Source of the DNA: JAQVEB01 sp028698105
Lineage (GTDB): Bacteria > Bacteroidota > Bacteroidia > Bacteroidales > Dysgonomonadaceae
Length of the DNA: 64,000 nucleotides
Direction of reading: 5' to 3'
Assembly: GCA_964293155.1 (NCBI GenBank)
Contig: CAXYYA010000015.1
Location: 1-64,000 of the forward strand
The notes below the pieces were generated by a model, which saw nothing but the letters and a program-made list of their open reading frames with translations, had not been told where the DNA came from and did no database searches. This document shows, piece after piece, positions 1-7,469 of the stretch; position 1 is the first letter of the stretch; each line of letters begins with the position of its first letter. Made by a program: the position numbers and the translations under genes.

Positions 1-636
1 AACTATTTGGCAAGCTTGCAAATCCTTAACCAATACCTGCTATATCCGGGGGCTGTTGATGTGAATACTCAGGATTTAGGACAATATGTTTTTGAACTTG
101 TTTCAGGAACTGATTCTTTGGGTGCAAGCCCTTTACTTGATTACTATTCAACCGGAATTGATGTAGCAGAATCGGCGTGGAAAGCTGAAAAGGCCAATTT
201 CCTTCCAAAGTTAAACTTGGGTTATAAATGGCAATCGGTTGACGGCAATTCAGGATTTTATGGATGGGAAGTAGGTATTTCTGTCCCGCTGGCTTTCTTT
301 TCACAATCGGGCAAAACCAAAGCTTCAAAAATTGACTTCCAAATTGCAAACCAACAGTACGAGCAAAAGGAACTGGAACTGAAAGCCGGGTACAACGAGC
401 AAATCAGCCGTTACCTTACTTTGCAACAGGTTATCAACTATTATCAAAAAGAAGCATTGCCTCTGGCCGACGAACAAATTCAGGCTTCCAACCTGGCGTA
501 CCGTTTAGGCAGTATCGACTATGTCCAGTTTATTCAGAACACAGAAGCAGCCATACGGACAAAACAAGACTTTTTAATGCAACAGGCAGAATACTTCGAA
601 TTGTCTGCCCAATTAAAATTCATAACAGGTAAATAA
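1..636 (+). CDS. TolC/CusC-type outer-membrane efflux channel, C-terminal part (5' end outside window)
   Basis: This is the C-terminal part of a TolC-family outer-membrane factor, the exit duct of a tripartite RND metal pump. The reading frame is open from base 1, so the start lies upstream. About 211 residues remain. They show the alternation of long amphipathic helices (residues ~100-145 and ~150-205) and beta segments typical of one TolC repeat, with a YRLGSIDYVQF segment like the conserved helix/loop before the last hairpin. It is followed after 19 bp by an adaptor gene. The matching inner-membrane CzcA/CusA pump is not in the window and probably lies upstream, possibly fused to this gene as often seen in Bacteroidota. 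The family call is good; the metal specificity is not readable here. Confidence 0.8.
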   Translation, partial: NYLASLQILNQYLLYPGAVDVNTQDLGQYVFELVSGTDSLGASPLLDYYSTGIDVAESAWKAEKANFLPKLNLGYKWQSVDGNSGFYGWEVGISVPLAFFSQSGKTKASKIDFQIANQQYEQKELELKAGYNEQISRYLTLQQVINYYQKEALPLADEQIQASNLAYRLGSIDYVQFIQNTEAAIRTKQDFLMQQAEYFELSAQLKFITGK

Positions 637-655
637 TCAACAAAATATAGTAACG

Positions 656-1897
656 ATGAATACAAAAATAATTATAGCATTGATGGCAATCGCCACATTA
701 ATATCGTGCAACACAAAAAACAAAACAGCCGGAGAAGGCGAAGAACACGAAGAACATAGCCCCGAAGGCATTGTGATATTAAATAAAAACCAACGGGAAG
801 CCCTGAAATTAAAATTGGGGTCTTTTCAAATGCGCAACCTAACCACGGTAGTAAAGTCAAACGGGCAACTCGAAGTACCTCCTGCAAACAGCGCCGATAT
901 TACAGCCGTTATTGGCGGGAATGTAAAAGAGATAAAGGTGTTTCATGGAGATAAAGTAAGAAAAGGCCAATTGTTAGCAGTGCTGGAACATCCTGACTAT
1001 ATCAAATTACAGGAAGATTTCGCCGAAGTTGCCAACAGGCTTGAATTTCTGGAACAGGAATTTGAACGCCAAAAAGAATTGTTTGAAAACAATGTTGGTG
1101 CAGGCCAAGACTTCCAACAGGCAAAAGCGGAATACAATACGGCAAAAGCAAAATACGAAGGATTAAAATCACGCCTGCAATTGCTGAATCTTTCGCCCGA
1201 TAAAATTATGCAGGGCAATATTTCAAATACCATAAACATTAATTCTCCTATTAACGGTTTTGTTAATGAAGTGAATATTAAGGTGGGAACCTATGTTGAC
1301 GCAACAAACAAGCTTTTTGCTATTTCAGACAACAGCGCTATCCATGCCGATTTTATGGTGTATGAAAAAGATGTGTATCTTGTTAAAGAAGGTCAAAAAG
1401 TTCATTTCACAGTATCAAACCGCCCGAGCGAAGAATTAACAGCAACCATATTTGCCATTGGAAAAGAGTTTGAGGCCAATTCGAGAGCAGTTCACGTTCA
1501 TGCAAAAATAAATGAGAAGGTATCCGGACTTATTCCTGGTATGTACATTAACGGCCATTTGCATACCGATGAAAACTATACGCGGGCACTTCCCAATGAT
1601 GCCATTGTTGCTGAAGGCACAAAATCATTCATTTTTATATTGGACAAGCAGGCTCTTGAAAAACATGTCGGAGAAGAAAACCATGAGGGGCACGAGCATG
1701 GAGATGAAGACGATGATGATGCAGCAGAAAATAAAACGGCATTCAGGATGGTTGAGGTTATCCCTGGTCTGAAAGATGAAGGATATACCGAAATTCGACT
1801 GATTAATCCGTTGCCCGAAAATACACAGGTAGTAATGAATGCGGCATACTATTTATTGGCCGATATGAAAAAGGAAGAAACAGAACACGAACATTAA
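656..1897 (+). CDS. CusB/HlyD-type efflux RND periplasmic adaptor lipoprotein
   Basis: This 413-residue periplasmic adaptor would join the inner-membrane RND pump to the outer-membrane channel. The N terminus is a lipoprotein signal with lipobox LISC (Cys18), so it is probably lipid-anchored. A biotinyl-lipoyl-like half motif (GGNVKEIKVFHGDKVRKGQ, around residues 83-101) precedes a coiled-coil hairpin (about 115-175) and a second lipoyl/beta-barrel region, the usual CusB/CzcB order. Histidine/acid-rich stretches occur just after the lipobox (residues ~27-35) and near residues 339-355 (HEGHEHGDEDDDD), suggesting metal scavenging. It sits 19 bp after the channel gene and 10 bp before the PII-like gene, so all are probably co-transcribed. 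Zinc, cobalt, cadmium or copper could each be the substrate. Confidence 0.88.
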   Translation: MNTKIIIALMAIATLISCNTKNKTAGEGEEHEEHSPEGIVILNKNQREALKLKLGSFQMRNLTTVVKSNGQLEVPPANSADITAVIGGNVKEIKVFHGDKVRKGQLLAVLEHPDYIKLQEDFAEVANRLEFLEQEFERQKELFENNVGAGQDFQQAKAEYNTAKAKYEGLKSRLQLLNLSPDKIMQGNISNTININSPINGFVNEVNIKVGTYVDATNKLFAISDNSAIHADFMVYEKDVYLVKEGQKVHFTVSNRPSEELTATIFAIGKEFEANSRAVHVHAKINEKVSGLIPGMYINGHLHTDENYTRALPNDAIVAEGTKSFIFILDKQALEKHVGEENHEGHEHGDEDDDDAAENKTAFRMVEVIPGLKDEGYTEIRLINPLPENTQVVMNAAYYLLADMKKEETEHEH

Positions 1898-1907
1898 AAA
1901 TAAGGAA

Positions 1908-2240
1908 ATGATGAAAGAAATAAAAGCATTTATAAGACCAAATAAAGTGAACGACATTGTTCAGCATTTAAAAGATGCTGGGTTTGAAAACATGACCATT
2001 TCTACTGCAGAAGGGACAGGGAAATTTCAGGATGACAAAGCGTTTGTTTCCCAAAAATTCTCCATAACCGATAGCCCAACGGCAAAAATTGAAATGGTAG
2101 TAGCAAAAGAAAAGATAAATACGGTAATAAACATCATTTCGGAATATGGTAAAACATTAAATCCAGGCGATGGATTAATTTATGTCTCCGATGTAGAAAA
2201 AGTGTATCGGGTGAAAACAGGAGTGGGAAAGGGGTTTTAA
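1908..2240 (+). CDS. PII-family (GlnB-like) regulator inside a metal-efflux operon
   Basis: This 110-residue protein has the PII ferredoxin-like layout. It begins MKEIKAFIRPNKVNDIVQHL, has a mid-protein segment where the T-loop lies, and ends with the C-terminal GDGLIYVSDVEKVYRVKTG strand that resembles the PII signature. The usual T-loop tyrosine for uridylylation is not evident in the loop region (about residues 36-55), so control by nucleotide or metal binding rather than GlnD seems likelier. It lies between the CusB-like adaptor and the metal ATPase with gaps of 10 and 12 bp, so it probably modulates metal efflux rather than nitrogen assimilation. PII-like proteins beside heavy-metal RND pumps are known; the ligand here is unknown. 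A second ATG one codon downstream is equally possible as start. Confidence 0.85.
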   Translation: MMKEIKAFIRPNKVNDIVQHLKDAGFENMTISTAEGTGKFQDDKAFVSQKFSITDSPTAKIEMVVAKEKINTVINIISEYGKTLNPGDGLIYVSDVEKVYRVKTGVGKGF

Positions 2241-2252
2241 TATTTAAAGAAT

Positions 2253-4757
2253 ATGAAAAAACTAAAAATAGAAATACCACTCATTTTGCCCGAAGTGCCA
2301 AACGAAAAAGACCAATGCGTTCAGGAGCTTATCTCACTGCTTCAGGAGCAAAAGGGTCTGGAAAAAGTCCATGTTTTAGAAGCTGCAGATAAGGGCGTGC
2401 CCCAACTCTGTTTTCACTATAACCCGGAACTGATTTCCATTGACCGCGTACGTTCAATAGCCCGACTAACTGGTGCGTCCATTACCGAAAAAATCGCACA
2501 CAAGCTCATCGAAGTAGAAGGCATCCGCCATTCTCGCCAAGCGCGCAGTATCGAGCGCAATCTTAGCGACTTAAACGGTATGATTGAAGCATCGGTTTCT
2601 GCTTCGGGAATGGTACGTGTTGAATTCGATAGAAGTCAGCTTGATGAAGCGACAATTATTAAAGCTTTGCAAAAAGAAGGCCTCGACATACCGGATACTG
2701 CCGTAAATGCCGAAAAATATCTACGCAGCATCAAAGAAACAGAGAAGCCGCAGAAAGACCAAAAGTCTGAAAAGAAGCCTGAACATGAAGAAGGTGATGT
2801 AGAACATGAATATGCCCATGGCGGCCTTTTTGGCAAAAATACGGAGTTGATTTTCTCTATCCTTTCGGGAATATTGCTGGCTATTGGTTTTGGCCTTTCT
2901 TTCGTAGATGCAGTCTCTTCATGGGTAAGCCTATCGTTGTACATCGGAGCTTATTTCTTTGGCGGTTTCTACACTACCAAAGAAGCGTTCGAAGCCGTAC
3001 GTAAAGGTGGATTTGAAATTGATTTTTTGATGCTGGTTGCCGCTATTGGTGCAGCTATACTGGGTGCATGGGCCGAAGGCGCTTTGCTGCTGTTCTTATT
3101 CAGTATGGGCCATGCCCTCGAACAATATGCCATGAACAAAGCCCGTAAATCTATTGCTGCTTTGGCTGAACTTGCCCCTAAAACCGCCTTTCTAAAAAAG
3201 AACGGGAGGATTGAAGAAGTAGGTGTTGAAAAACTGTGTATAGGCGATATCATCGTGGTGAAGCCACACAGCAAAATCCCGTCAGATGGCGTCGTGGTTA
3301 GCGGCGAAGGCAGTGTGAACCAGGCCCCCATCACGGGCGAAAGTATTCCTGTGGCTAAAATACCGGTTGAAGATCCCGAAAAAGACTATTCCAACGAAAA
3401 AAACATCAGTGACGAAAACAGGGTTTATTCGGGCACAATCAATGGTAACAACACATTAGATGTTAAGGTTATTAAGGAAGCTAAAGATTCTACCCTCTCC
3501 CGTTTGGTAAAGCTTGTAAATGAAGCTCAAACGCAGAAATCACCCACCCAGCGGTTTACCGATAAATTCGAGAAATACTTCGTTCCCGCTGTTTTGGGAT
3601 TGGTGGTTGTATTGCTCGGTGCTTTTTTGGTCATAGACGAAAATTTTAGCGACAGCTTTTACAGGGCCATGGCAGTCCTGGTAGCCGCCAGCCCTTGTGC
3701 TCTGGCCATTTCCACGCCCAGTGCGGTATTGAGCGGGGTGGCCAGGGCCGCAAAAAGCGGGGTGCTTATCAAGGGCGGGCGACCGTTGGAAGACCTGGGG
3801 GTTTTGACCGCCCTGGCTTTCGATAAAACCGGGACACTTACCGAAGGCAAACCAAAACTCACTAAAGTAGTTCCGCTGAACAATACCGATGAGAATGAAT
3901 TGCTGATAATGGCAATTGCCGTGGAAAACCTGAGCGACCACCCCTTGGCAAAGGCGGTGGTAAGGGACGGTAAAAAACGTTTGGAAGGAAATAGTATTCC
4001 CGAGGCCACAGATTTGGAAGCCGTTTTGGGTAAAGGCATAAAGGCAGCACTGGGGAATGATAAAGTATATATAGGCAACCTGGAACTGTATGAAGCCCTC
4101 GATGATAAAAAACCTTCCAAAAACATTGTAGAAGAAGTAAAAGCCCTCGAAGCCGAAGGGAACACCACCATGCTTATTCGCCGGAATGACGATTATGTAG
4201 GCATCATCGCCTTAATGGACACCCCGAGGGCAGAAGCAAAAAGTACGCTGGTGCAATTAAAGAAAATCGGAATCAAACGGATGGTCATGCTCACGGGCGA
4301 CAACCAGAAAGTGGCCGATGCCGTTGCCAAAGAAATAGGCTTGACCGATGCATGGGGCAGCCTGTTGCCAGAGGAAAAAGTAGATGCCATAAAGAAACTG
4401 CAAGAGCAGGAATCGAAGGTGGCAATGGTAGGCGATGGCGTAAACGATGCCCCCGCAATGGCCAATAGCACCGTGGGCATAGCCATGGGCGCGGCCGGTT
4501 CTGATGTGGCACTCGAAACCGCTGATATTGCCCTAATGGGCGACAAACTGGAAACCCTTCCCTTTGCTATCGGCCTGAGCAGAAAAGCAACAAGTATTAT
4601 AAAACAGAACCTCTGGATTAGCCTGGGTATCGTTACTTTACTTATTCCGGCAACCATCTTTGGGCTGGCCGGCATAGGCCTTGCCGTAGTTATTCACGAA
4701 GGTTCAACCCTTGTTGTGGTATTTAATGCCTTGAGGTTGTTGGCCTACAAAAAATAA
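2253..4757 (+). CDS. P1B-type heavy-metal-translocating ATPase (P1B-4-like SPC/HEGST motifs)
   Basis: This 834-residue P-type ATPase would pump a transition-metal ion out of the cytoplasm. Visible motifs are TGES (361-364, actuator), AASPCALAIS with the membrane SPC at 480-482, DKTGT with the phosphorylated Asp524, a DHPLA histidine (~565), GDGVNDAPA (727-735), and HEGST in the last membrane helix (815-819). SPC together with HEGxT is the P1B-4 signature, a group linked to Co, Zn, Fe or related ions; CPC-type copper or zinc pumps differ. The first ~150 residues form two HMA-like beta-alpha repeats without a CxxC motif; in the second, GIRHSRQA stands where GMxCxxC would be. A charged linker (160-190) follows. 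It lies in the metal operon, 12 bp after the PII-like gene and 4 bp before the CDF gene. Confidence 0.93.
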   Translation: MKKLKIEIPLILPEVPNEKDQCVQELISLLQEQKGLEKVHVLEAADKGVPQLCFHYNPELISIDRVRSIARLTGASITEKIAHKLIEVEGIRHSRQARSIERNLSDLNGMIEASVSASGMVRVEFDRSQLDEATIIKALQKEGLDIPDTAVNAEKYLRSIKETEKPQKDQKSEKKPEHEEGDVEHEYAHGGLFGKNTELIFSILSGILLAIGFGLSFVDAVSSWVSLSLYIGAYFFGGFYTTKEAFEAVRKGGFEIDFLMLVAAIGAAILGAWAEGALLLFLFSMGHALEQYAMNKARKSIAALAELAPKTAFLKKNGRIEEVGVEKLCIGDIIVVKPHSKIPSDGVVVSGEGSVNQAPITGESIPVAKIPVEDPEKDYSNEKNISDENRVYSGTINGNNTLDVKVIKEAKDSTLSRLVKLVNEAQTQKSPTQRFTDKFEKYFVPAVLGLVVVLLGAFLVIDENFSDSFYRAMAVLVAASPCALAISTPSAVLSGVARAAKSGVLIKGGRPLEDLGVLTALAFDKTGTLTEGKPKLTKVVPLNNTDENELLIMAIAVENLSDHPLAKAVVRDGKKRLEGNSIPEATDLEAVLGKGIKAALGNDKVYIGNLELYEALDDKKPSKNIVEEVKALEAEGNTTMLIRRNDDYVGIIALMDTPRAEAKSTLVQLKKIGIKRMVMLTGDNQKVADAVAKEIGLTDAWGSLLPEEKVDAIKKLQEQESKVAMVGDGVNDAPAMANSTVGIAMGAAGSDVALETADIALMGDKLETLPFAIGLSRKATSIIKQNLWISLGIVTLLIPATIFGLAGIGLAVVIHEGSTLVVVFNALRLLAYKK

Positions 4758-4761
4758 CTAT

Positions 4762-5556
4762 ATGCAAAAGAGTACATTTCACATTTCCAAAATGGACTGC
4801 CCTTCCGAGGAAACCCTTATCAGGATGAAACTCGAAGGGCTTTCCATGATTAAAAGTTTGGTGTTCGATATTGAAAACCGAAAACTTACTGTCTTTCATT
4901 CTGAAGAAAGCTCTGAAATTGAGAATCACCTGAAAGAACTCAATTTAGGGTCGCAACTCCAAGAAACAATTGTTGTCCAAGCGGATGAATTCAAGGACAA
5001 TTCATCGGTACAATCGAAACTCCTTTGGACGGTTTTGATTATCAACTTTGCATTTTTTATTATTGAAATTACCACGGGTTTTATTTCTAAATCTATGGGT
5101 TTGGTTGCCGATTCGTTGGATATGCTGGCAGATGCACTTGTTTATGGTCTTAGCCTTTGGGCTGTCGGTTCAACTGTGTTCCGTAAGAAAAAAGTGGCAA
5201 AGCTGAGTGGCTATTTTCAACTGGCTTTAGCATTGATTGGGCTTATAGAAGTAATACGCAGATTTATCAGTTTCGAAGCTGTGCCGGATTTCAAAACCAT
5301 GATTATTGTTTCCATATTGGCATTAATTGCCAATTCCGTTTGCCTTTATTTATTACAAAAATCAAAAAGTGAAGAAGCACACATGAAAGCTACCATGATT
5401 TTTACATCAAACGATATAATTATCAATACGGGCGTTATCGCAGCAGGAGTATTGGTTTTGTTGACCCAATCAAAGTATCCTGATTTAATCATTGGTGCAA
5501 TTGTTTTTTTAATTGTGGTCAGGGGGGCTTTCAGGATATTAAAACTTGGAAAATAG
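4762..5556 (+). CDS. Cation diffusion facilitator (CDF) transporter with N-terminal HMA-like domain
   Basis: This 264-residue protein fuses a ~70-residue HMA-like domain to a CDF transporter. The N-terminal domain starts FHISKMDCPSEE, where MDCxxE replaces the usual MxCxxC; its single cysteine (Cys13) plus acidic residues may bind metal. The membrane part begins near residue 84 and has five to six helices. VADSLDMLADAL (~115-126) carries the CDF transmembrane aspartates, and a second site lies near FTSNDIIINTG (~214-224). There is no long C-terminal cytoplasmic domain, so the protein is shorter than typical CDFs. CDFs are proton-coupled exporters of Zn, Co, Cd or Fe. It starts 4 bp after the ATPase gene and ends 2 bp before the GDCCVxC gene, indicating tight co-expression. 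Confidence 0.88.
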   Translation: MQKSTFHISKMDCPSEETLIRMKLEGLSMIKSLVFDIENRKLTVFHSEESSEIENHLKELNLGSQLQETIVVQADEFKDNSSVQSKLLWTVLIINFAFFIIEITTGFISKSMGLVADSLDMLADALVYGLSLWAVGSTVFRKKKVAKLSGYFQLALALIGLIEVIRRFISFEAVPDFKTMIIVSILALIANSVCLYLLQKSKSEEAHMKATMIFTSNDIIINTGVIAAGVLVLLTQSKYPDLIIGAIVFLIVVRGAFRILKLGK

Positions 5557-5558
5557 AT

Positions 5559-5765
5559 ATGGAAGTAATTTTAGAGTCAATAATAAGCTGTCCAAATTGT
5601 GACTTTCAGAAGAAAGAAACCATGCCCATGGATTCTTGCCAATTCTTTTATAAATGTGAAAATTGCCATACCATTCTGAAACCAAAACAGGGAGATTGCT
5701 GTGTGTATTGTTCGTATGGTTCGGCAAAATGCCCTTCCATTCAAAAGAATGAAAGTTGCTGCTGA
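5559..5765 (+). CDS. Small cysteine-rich GDCCVxC-domain protein
   Basis: This 68-residue protein has eleven cysteines: CPNC (11-14), a lone Cys27 after MPMDS, CENC (33-36), the diagnostic GDCCVYC (45-51), Cys58 and a terminal CC. GDCCVxC-domain proteins form a recognised family of unknown function that includes selenoprotein members and is often found beside mercury/heavy-metal transport genes. The paired CxxC knuckles suggest a zinc-ribbon-like fold or a metal/thiol buffer. It starts 2 bp after the CDF gene and is the last gene of the metal operon. Here all candidate positions are cysteine codons, with no in-frame UGA. The function is inferred from context only. Confidence 0.82.
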   Translation: MEVILESIISCPNCDFQKKETMPMDSCQFFYKCENCHTILKPKQGDCCVYCSYGSAKCPSIQKNESCC

Positions 5766-6070
5766 TTATTTTTAACAAATGGAAGTACAACTGAGTTCTA
5801 ACAAAAAATATTTTCGTTATATTTAACATTTAGTTTTACAAATACAACATCAAGTTGAAAAATAGCAGGTGTAAGTTTGGAAAATGCAATAGTAGAAAGG
5901 AAAAAAAGACTGGCAAGTAGGGGAAATATTGCAGTACGGTCGGAAAAATCAATTTCAAATCCGAATAGAGAAAATGTCGGTGGGAGTAACGCAATTGTAA
6001 GACTGAAAAACAGAATTGTAAAAGGGAAAAAACCAAATGTAATTAATTATTAACCTTTAAAAATTTAATT
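5766..6070. other. Intergenic stretch with degenerate ~21-nt repeats upstream of an unknown gene
   Basis: No credible gene lies here. The interval separates the metal operon from the next gene. From about 5852 to 5957 the plus strand is purine-rich and falls into roughly five degenerate units of 21-22 nt (starts near 5852, 5873, 5894, 5916 and 5937), each with a GGAAAA-like core. No intrinsic terminator with a clear U-tract is visible after 5765. A TATATTTA sequence near 5818 is a poor match to the Bacteroidota -7 box. Confidence 0.4.
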
Positions 6071-6730
6071 ATGGCATCACGAACAAAACTTACAGACACA
6101 GCAACTTTGGAATTGTACCGGGTAGCTTTGGAAAATGCGGAGACCCAACCTGAAATTGCGGCTATTATGGCAGATTTAGGCTACGATTCAGCAGTTATCG
6201 CAGAAGGTAAAGCATTGCTAACAAAAACCCGAACTGCATACGATGCAAACAAAACCGAAGACGATGAAACATCTGCTGCTTACGCCGATTTTTCAAGTAA
6301 AAAGGAACAATTAGCTGACACATTTAACATCCACCGCAAGAAAGCAAAAGTTGTATTCCGTAACGATTTGTTAACCGCCGACAAATTGGCAATTTCTGGC
6401 ACAATGCCACGGACTTATATTAAATGGTTAGAAGCTGCAAAGAAATTTTATTCCGTGGCATCAGCCGATACAGTGATTCAAGGTAAATTATCCCGCTTAA
6501 AAATCTCCGTTGACGACTTGACAGCGGCAAACACATTGATTTCTGAATTAGAAACGGCAAGAGCAGTTTACCTGAAAGAAAAAGGGGAATCACAAGATGC
6601 AACCAAAGGCAAAGATGCAGCATTTGCAAAGATAGATGATTGGATGAGTGAGTTCTATGCCGTAGCAAAAATTGGTTTAGAGGACAATCCACAACTATTA
6701 GAAGCATTGGGCAAAACCATAAGAGGATAG
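6071..6730 (+). CDS. Unknown helical protein, 219 aa
   Basis: I do not recognise this protein. It has 219 residues, no signal peptide, no membrane segment and few cysteines. It is predicted almost wholly alpha-helical, with alanine-, lysine- and glutamate-rich helices such as residues 6-60 and 100-180. An acidic spacer (NKTEDDETS, ~residues 60-68) divides two helical halves of similar length, so it may be a four-helix or repeat bundle. It starts at an ATG after AT-rich sequence and sits between a degenerate 21-nt repeat and a nested inverted repeat with terminator, in the AT-rich accessory part of the window. It probably belongs to the mobile region rather than to the metal operon, since more than 300 bp separate them. 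Confidence 0.7.
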   Translation: MASRTKLTDTATLELYRVALENAETQPEIAAIMADLGYDSAVIAEGKALLTKTRTAYDANKTEDDETSAAYADFSSKKEQLADTFNIHRKKAKVVFRNDLLTADKLAISGTMPRTYIKWLEAAKKFYSVASADTVIQGKLSRLKISVDDLTAANTLISELETARAVYLKEKGESQDATKGKDAAFAKIDDWMSEFYAVAKIGLEDNPQLLEALGKTIRG

Positions 6731-6735
6731 TGGAA

Positions 6736-6861
6736 TTGCCCTCCCTATTTGTAAGCACATTGGCAAGCCCCACGAGCCAAAGCACGACCAAAGCTTGCCA
6801 AAGAGCTTACAAAGCCAGCCCAAGTAACCGCCTTTAAGGGCGGTTTTAGGGTTGCCCTCCC
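6736..6861. repeat. Nested repeat: 10-bp direct repeats around a split 18-bp perfect inverted repeat
   Basis: TTTGTAAGC (6748-6756) and TTGGCAAGC (6760-6768) are matched perfectly on the other strand by GCTTGCCAA (6793-6801) and GCTTACAAA (6805-6813). Each side has a 3-nt unpaired gap, giving 18 paired bases around a 24-nt loop. The direct repeat TTGCCCTCCC occurs at 6736-6745 and 6852-6861 and brackets this dyad plus the hairpin at 6826-6847. It is not explained by a gene. A recombination site, transfer origin or structured RNA end are all possible. Confidence 0.6.
6826..6847 (+). terminator. Rho-independent terminator-like hairpin
   Basis: AACCGCC (6826-6832) pairs with GGCGGTT (6839-6845) around a 6-nt loop and is followed by a short T run. 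It is placed to end transcription of the 219-aa gene that stops at 6730. Confidence 0.55.
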
Positions 6862-6970
6862 ACAAAAAAACAAAATAAATTTGTGCTTCGTTGAAAAGTC
6901 TGTGCAATAATAAAGACTAATAAATAGACTTAAAACGCTGACTGTCAGGATGAAAAATGAACGCCCAGTT

Positions 6971-7098
6971 GCTAACAAAGTGTATAAATCATTGGGCGGA
7001 TAGTGCTAATTTCAAGGGCATTACACTTAATAAACTTTGTGGCGGCTTGACAGGAAAGTGCTTCGGAATGCCCAACGCTTCATACACCAACCGTTGGC
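6971..7098 (+). repeat. attC-like imperfect dyad element, copy 1
   Basis: This ~128-bp element has outer boxes GCTAAC (6971-6976) and GTTGGC (7093-7098). The arm at 6980-6997 (GTGTAT...TTGGGC) is imperfectly complementary to the arm at 7070-7087 (GCCCAA...ATACAC). Its inner part shares CGGYTTGACA (7043-7052) and GCTTCGRAAT (7060-7069) with copy 2 at 7963-8094, with identical spacing of 17 bp between the two block starts. The length, imperfect pairing and AAC/GTT ends resemble integron attC sites, but the terminal boxes do not fit the strict RYYYAAC/GTTRRRY consensus. The next gene starts 36 bp downstream. Confidence 0.55.
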
Positions 7099-7133
7099 GG
7101 TAATTGCAAGAGCGACCTGCACAGAAATAACAG

Positions 7134-7457
7134 ATGGATAAATTAAAAAACAAAATAGAGAACATTAAAAAAGACATTAAGAATTTGACATCTAAATTCT
7201 GTGATGAGAAATTTAGTGTGGCATATTATGGAGCTTTTGATATTGACCCTAAATATTTAGTTTATTGGATTTGTGTACAAACTGATAAGGTAAAACATGA
7301 TTTAGAAAACAATGAGTCTTTGAAAAATGATTTACGAGAACTTTTAAATAAAAATGACTATCCAATTGATTCAAGAAAACATGTAGCGATTGGATTTGAA
7401 TCTCAAGAAACAGTTGATAGAGAATCAAATGGTAATTGGTGGCATCACTTTAAATAG
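7134..7457 (+). CDS. Unknown cassette protein, 107 aa
   Basis: I do not recognise a named family. This 107-residue, Lys/Asp/Glu-rich protein has no signal peptide or membrane segment. It starts with a ~20-residue charged helix (MDKLKNKIENIKKDIKNLTS), then a beta-type segment (YGAFDIDPKYLVYWICVQTD), a helix (~residues 60-78), and a striking C terminus (IGFESQETVDRESNGNWWHH). That C terminus is dense in aromatic, His and acidic residues and looks conserved or functional. It starts 36 bp after the first attC-like element and ends 12 bp before the second cassette gene. The codon usage and AT content differ clearly from the rplY region. Antitoxin, immunity-type or stand-alone enzyme roles are all open. 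Confidence 0.65.
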   Translation: MDKLKNKIENIKKDIKNLTSKFCDEKFSVAYYGAFDIDPKYLVYWICVQTDKVKHDLENNESLKNDLRELLNKNDYPIDSRKHVAIGFESQETVDRESNGNWWHHFK

Positions 7458-7469
7458 TAAACGACAATA

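Noticed and set aside
6071..6730. 219-aa gene as part of the metal operon
   Set aside because: It is separated by 305 bp, has no metal motif and ends in its own terminator structure.
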